Origin: JBBRLA01 sp038231615
GTDB lineage: Bacteria; Myxococcota_A; Polyangia; Palsa-1104; JAEUJZ01
DNA: 8,444 nucleotides
Assembly: GCA_038231615.1 (NCBI GenBank)
Contig: JBBRLA010000367.1
Location: forward strand, 1-8,444
Direction of reading: 5' to 3'
Numbering within the stretch: the first letter of the stretch is position 1; the number at the start of each line of letters is the position of its first letter. Below the pieces are notes generated by a model, which was not told where the DNA came from, ran no database searches, and saw nothing but the letters and a program-made list of their open reading frames with translations. A program made the position numbers and the translations under genes. This document shows, piece after piece, positions 6,705 through 8,444 of this stretch.

Positions 6705-8444
6705 ACGATGGTCCCTGTCGGCCCTCCTTTTGGCGGCCCTGGTCAGTCCTGCGGCCCTGGCGGCGGGTCCGCGCACGGCCCCCCCGTTCAGGGGCCCCAC
6801 CTCGTCCGCAAAAGACCCCCAGGCCGGCGCCAACACCGCCGGGGCCGCCGCCAAGACCGTCCAGGCCGCCGCCCTGACTTCGGACCAGGTCGAGGGCGAC
6901 CTCCCCGCCATCCGGGCCGCCGCTGCCGCCCTGCCCAAAAATGCCCAGGTGCAGCACCGCCTGGGTCTGGCGTTGCTCGTGGCCCATGACCCCGCCGCCG
7001 CCCTTCCGGCGCTGCAAACCTCTCTGTCCCTTTACCCCACGGATCCGGCGATCAAGCTGGATCTGGCGGTGGCGCAGGTCCGCACCGGCAAGCCCCAGGC
7101 CGCCGAGCGCCTGCTGCACGAGCTGATCGCCGCCGCCCCCCCGCAGCCGCTGCTCTACCATGCCTGGTTCAACCTGGGCGTGGTCCTTTCGTCGCAGGGG
7201 CGCATCGAGGCCGCCATCGACGCCTACGAACACGCGATCCAGACCACGCCCAGCGCCGAGGCCCTCTTCAACCTGGCCGAGGCCTACCTGTTCCACTTCG
7301 ACCGCGCCCGCGCCATCGACGCCTACCGTCGGGCCCTGGTGATGCGCCCGGACTACCTGCCATGCGCCAACAACCTGGGCAAGGCGCTGCTCGACTCGGG
7401 CGACGCCGAGGGCGCGGTCAAGATCCTGCGCGAGGCGGCCGACAAGGGGGGCGCCGGGGACGCTGAACTGATCTACAACCTGGCCGTGGCCCTGGCCCGA
7501 AAGGGCGACACCCAGCCGGCCATCGAGGCCTACAAGAAGGCCCTCGCGCTGCGGCCGGAGTATGCCGAGGCCCACAACAACCTTGGCGTGCTCCTCGGCT
7601 CGCGTGAAGGAAAGCAGGGGCTGGTCGACATGCTGCGGGAGTTCCAGTCGGCCCTGCGGGCGCGCCCCCGCTACGGCCTGGCCAGCTACAACCTCGGCGT
7701 GGTCCTTCTGTCCCGGGGCGAGACCGAGCCGGCGATCGCCTCCTTCCGCGATGCCCTGCAGGACGATCCCAAGATGAGCGACGCCTACCGCGGCCTGGGC
7801 GACGCCTACTTCGTCAAAGGGCAGATTGCCGCCGCCAAGGAGGCCTACAACGAGGCCCTGCGCTTAAACCCCGGCGACGCCGAGACCCAGCGCCAGATCA
7901 GCCTGGCCCTGGTCCGCTCGGGCAGCCCCGAAGAGGCCCTGCGCCGCCTGCGCGACCTGGTCAGCAAGAGCCCGGATGACGGCCGCACCCGCTTCTTCCT
8001 GGCCCGCACCCTGGCCGAGACCGGCGACACCGCCGAGGCCGAGAAGGAATACCGCGAGGCGCTGCGCCTGCGGGACAAGGACGCCGAGATCTCCTTTGCC
8101 CTGGGCGAGCTGCTCACCGCGCAGGGCCGCACCGGCGAGGCGCTCCAGCAGTACGAGCTGACCCTGCGCATGGACGACTCCTACGCCCCGGCGTGGTTCC
8201 GCATCGCCCAGGCGACCCTGACCGCCGGCAACTTCGACCGCGCCGCAGTGGGCTTCCTCCGCGCCGCCAAGCTGGAGCCGCGCCTGTCCGCCGAGGCCTA
8301 TCTTAACCTTGGCGAGGTCTACTACCGTCGCCACGACCAGCGCCGGGGAGATCGACAAAAGGAGATCGAGGCCTACCGCGAGGCCCTGCGCCTGTCCCCG
8401 GACATGGCCGAGGCCCACCTGGCGCTCGGGGAGATCCTGTGGCA
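6697..8444 (+). CDS. Exported multi-TPR protein (3' partial)
   Basis: The frame is open from a TTG at 6697 to the right edge (582 complete codons, no stop). Starting there gives a textbook signal peptide: TKRW, a hydrophobic core (LSALLLAALVSPAALA), cleavage near residue 21-22. It overlaps the lipoprotein gene by eight bases, with a weak GGGGTG (6687-6692) upstream; the ATG at 6708 is out of frame. A low-complexity Ala/Gly/Thr linker at about 40-66 is followed by roughly 15 tandem TPRs from residue 84 to the edge, with canonical spacing and residues such as NLGVVLSSQGRIEAAIDAYE and GDAYFVKGQIAAAKEAYNEA. No enzyme domain is visible. The likely role is a long periplasmic protein-binding solenoid in the same envelope machine. 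Large TPR proteins such as AgnA/GltI occur in the M. xanthus gliding cluster, but so many proteins carry TPRs that this comparison is weak. Confidence 0.8.
   Translation, partial: MTKRWSLSALLLAALVSPAALAAGPRTAPPFRGPTSSAKDPQAGANTAGAAAKTVQAAALTSDQVEGDLPAIRAAAAALPKNAQVQHRLGLALLVAHDPAAALPALQTSLSLYPTDPAIKLDLAVAQVRTGKPQAAERLLHELIAAAPPQPLLYHAWFNLGVVLSSQGRIEAAIDAYEHAIQTTPSAEALFNLAEAYLFHFDRARAIDAYRRALVMRPDYLPCANNLGKALLDSGDAEGAVKILREAADKGGAGDAELIYNLAVALARKGDTQPAIEAYKKALALRPEYAEAHNNLGVLLGSREGKQGLVDMLREFQSALRARPRYGLASYNLGVVLLSRGETEPAIASFRDALQDDPKMSDAYRGLGDAYFVKGQIAAAKEAYNEALRLNPGDAETQRQISLALVRSGSPEEALRRLRDLVSKSPDDGRTRFFLARTLAETGDTAEAEKEYREALRLRDKDAEISFALGELLTAQGRTGEALQQYELTLRMDDSYAPAWFRIAQATLTAGNFDRAAVGFLRAAKLEPRLSAEAYLNLGEVYYRRHDQRRGDRQKEIEAYREALRLSPDMAEAHLALGEILW
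6946..8444 (+). repeat. Tandem TPR-coding array
   Basis: About 15 units of 34 codons run head to tail inside the last gene. Well-formed units begin near 7150, 7255, 7462, 7675, 7774 and 8083. They share the pattern LG..L...G....A...Y..AL.L.P at protein level, and some match closely at DNA level, for example the GAGGCCTAC core at 7528-7536 and 8368-8376. One unit near 8326-8360 carries a short basic insertion (RRHDQRRGDRQ). These are diverged protein repeats, not a DNA satellite. Confidence 0.75.

Noticed and set aside
6708..6989. A 93-residue open frame starting with ATG just after the lipoprotein stop.
   Set aside because: It is out of frame with the signal peptide and the TPR array and is Pro/Gly/Arg-rich, typical of a shadow frame.
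6493..7575. A 360-residue minus-strand open frame.
   Set aside because: It crosses the joint of two convincing plus-strand genes, is Gly-rich and has no domain character.

Overview
The window is a dense, G+C-rich stretch (about two-thirds G+C by eye) holding six consecutive plus-strand genes, the first and last cut by the window edges. Codon use, overlapping gene joints and protein families (Myxococcales-type outer-membrane beta-barrels, periplasmic TPR proteins, TPR and coiled-coil lipoproteins) suggest Myxococcota or a related former deltaproteobacterium. This is inference: there is no rRNA or other marker gene in the window.

Layout. 1-466: 3' part of an outer-membrane beta-barrel protein. 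463-1134: a second, paralogous beta-barrel protein with a signal peptide. 1091-2710: an exported TPR protein. 2698-6069: a 1123-residue TPR lipoprotein. 6069-6704: a small coiled-coil lipoprotein. 6697-8444: the first 582 residues of an exported protein made almost wholly of TPRs. Every joint is an overlap (4, 44, 13, 1 and 8 bases). There is no intergenic DNA, so no promoter or terminator is expected inside, and the six genes look like part of one translationally coupled operon.

How the genes fit together. All six products appear to be exported to the periplasm or outer membrane. None has a recognisable enzyme motif, so this looks like a structural envelope machine: two barrels in the outer membrane, two lipoproteins anchored to a membrane, and long TPR solenoids as scaffolds between them. 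The order barrel, barrel, TPR protein, large TPR protein, small lipoprotein recalls the Glt/Nfs envelope complexes of Myxococcus xanthus (gliding motility; spore-coat assembly). I regard a divergent Glt/Nfs-like cluster as the best hypothesis, but cannot prove it from this sequence. The expected partners (TolQR-like motor, FHA/TonB-type proteins) are not in the window.

I see no tRNA, rRNA, CRISPR array, insertion sequence, riboswitch or attachment site. The long minus-strand open frames are shadows of the G+C-rich codon pattern.
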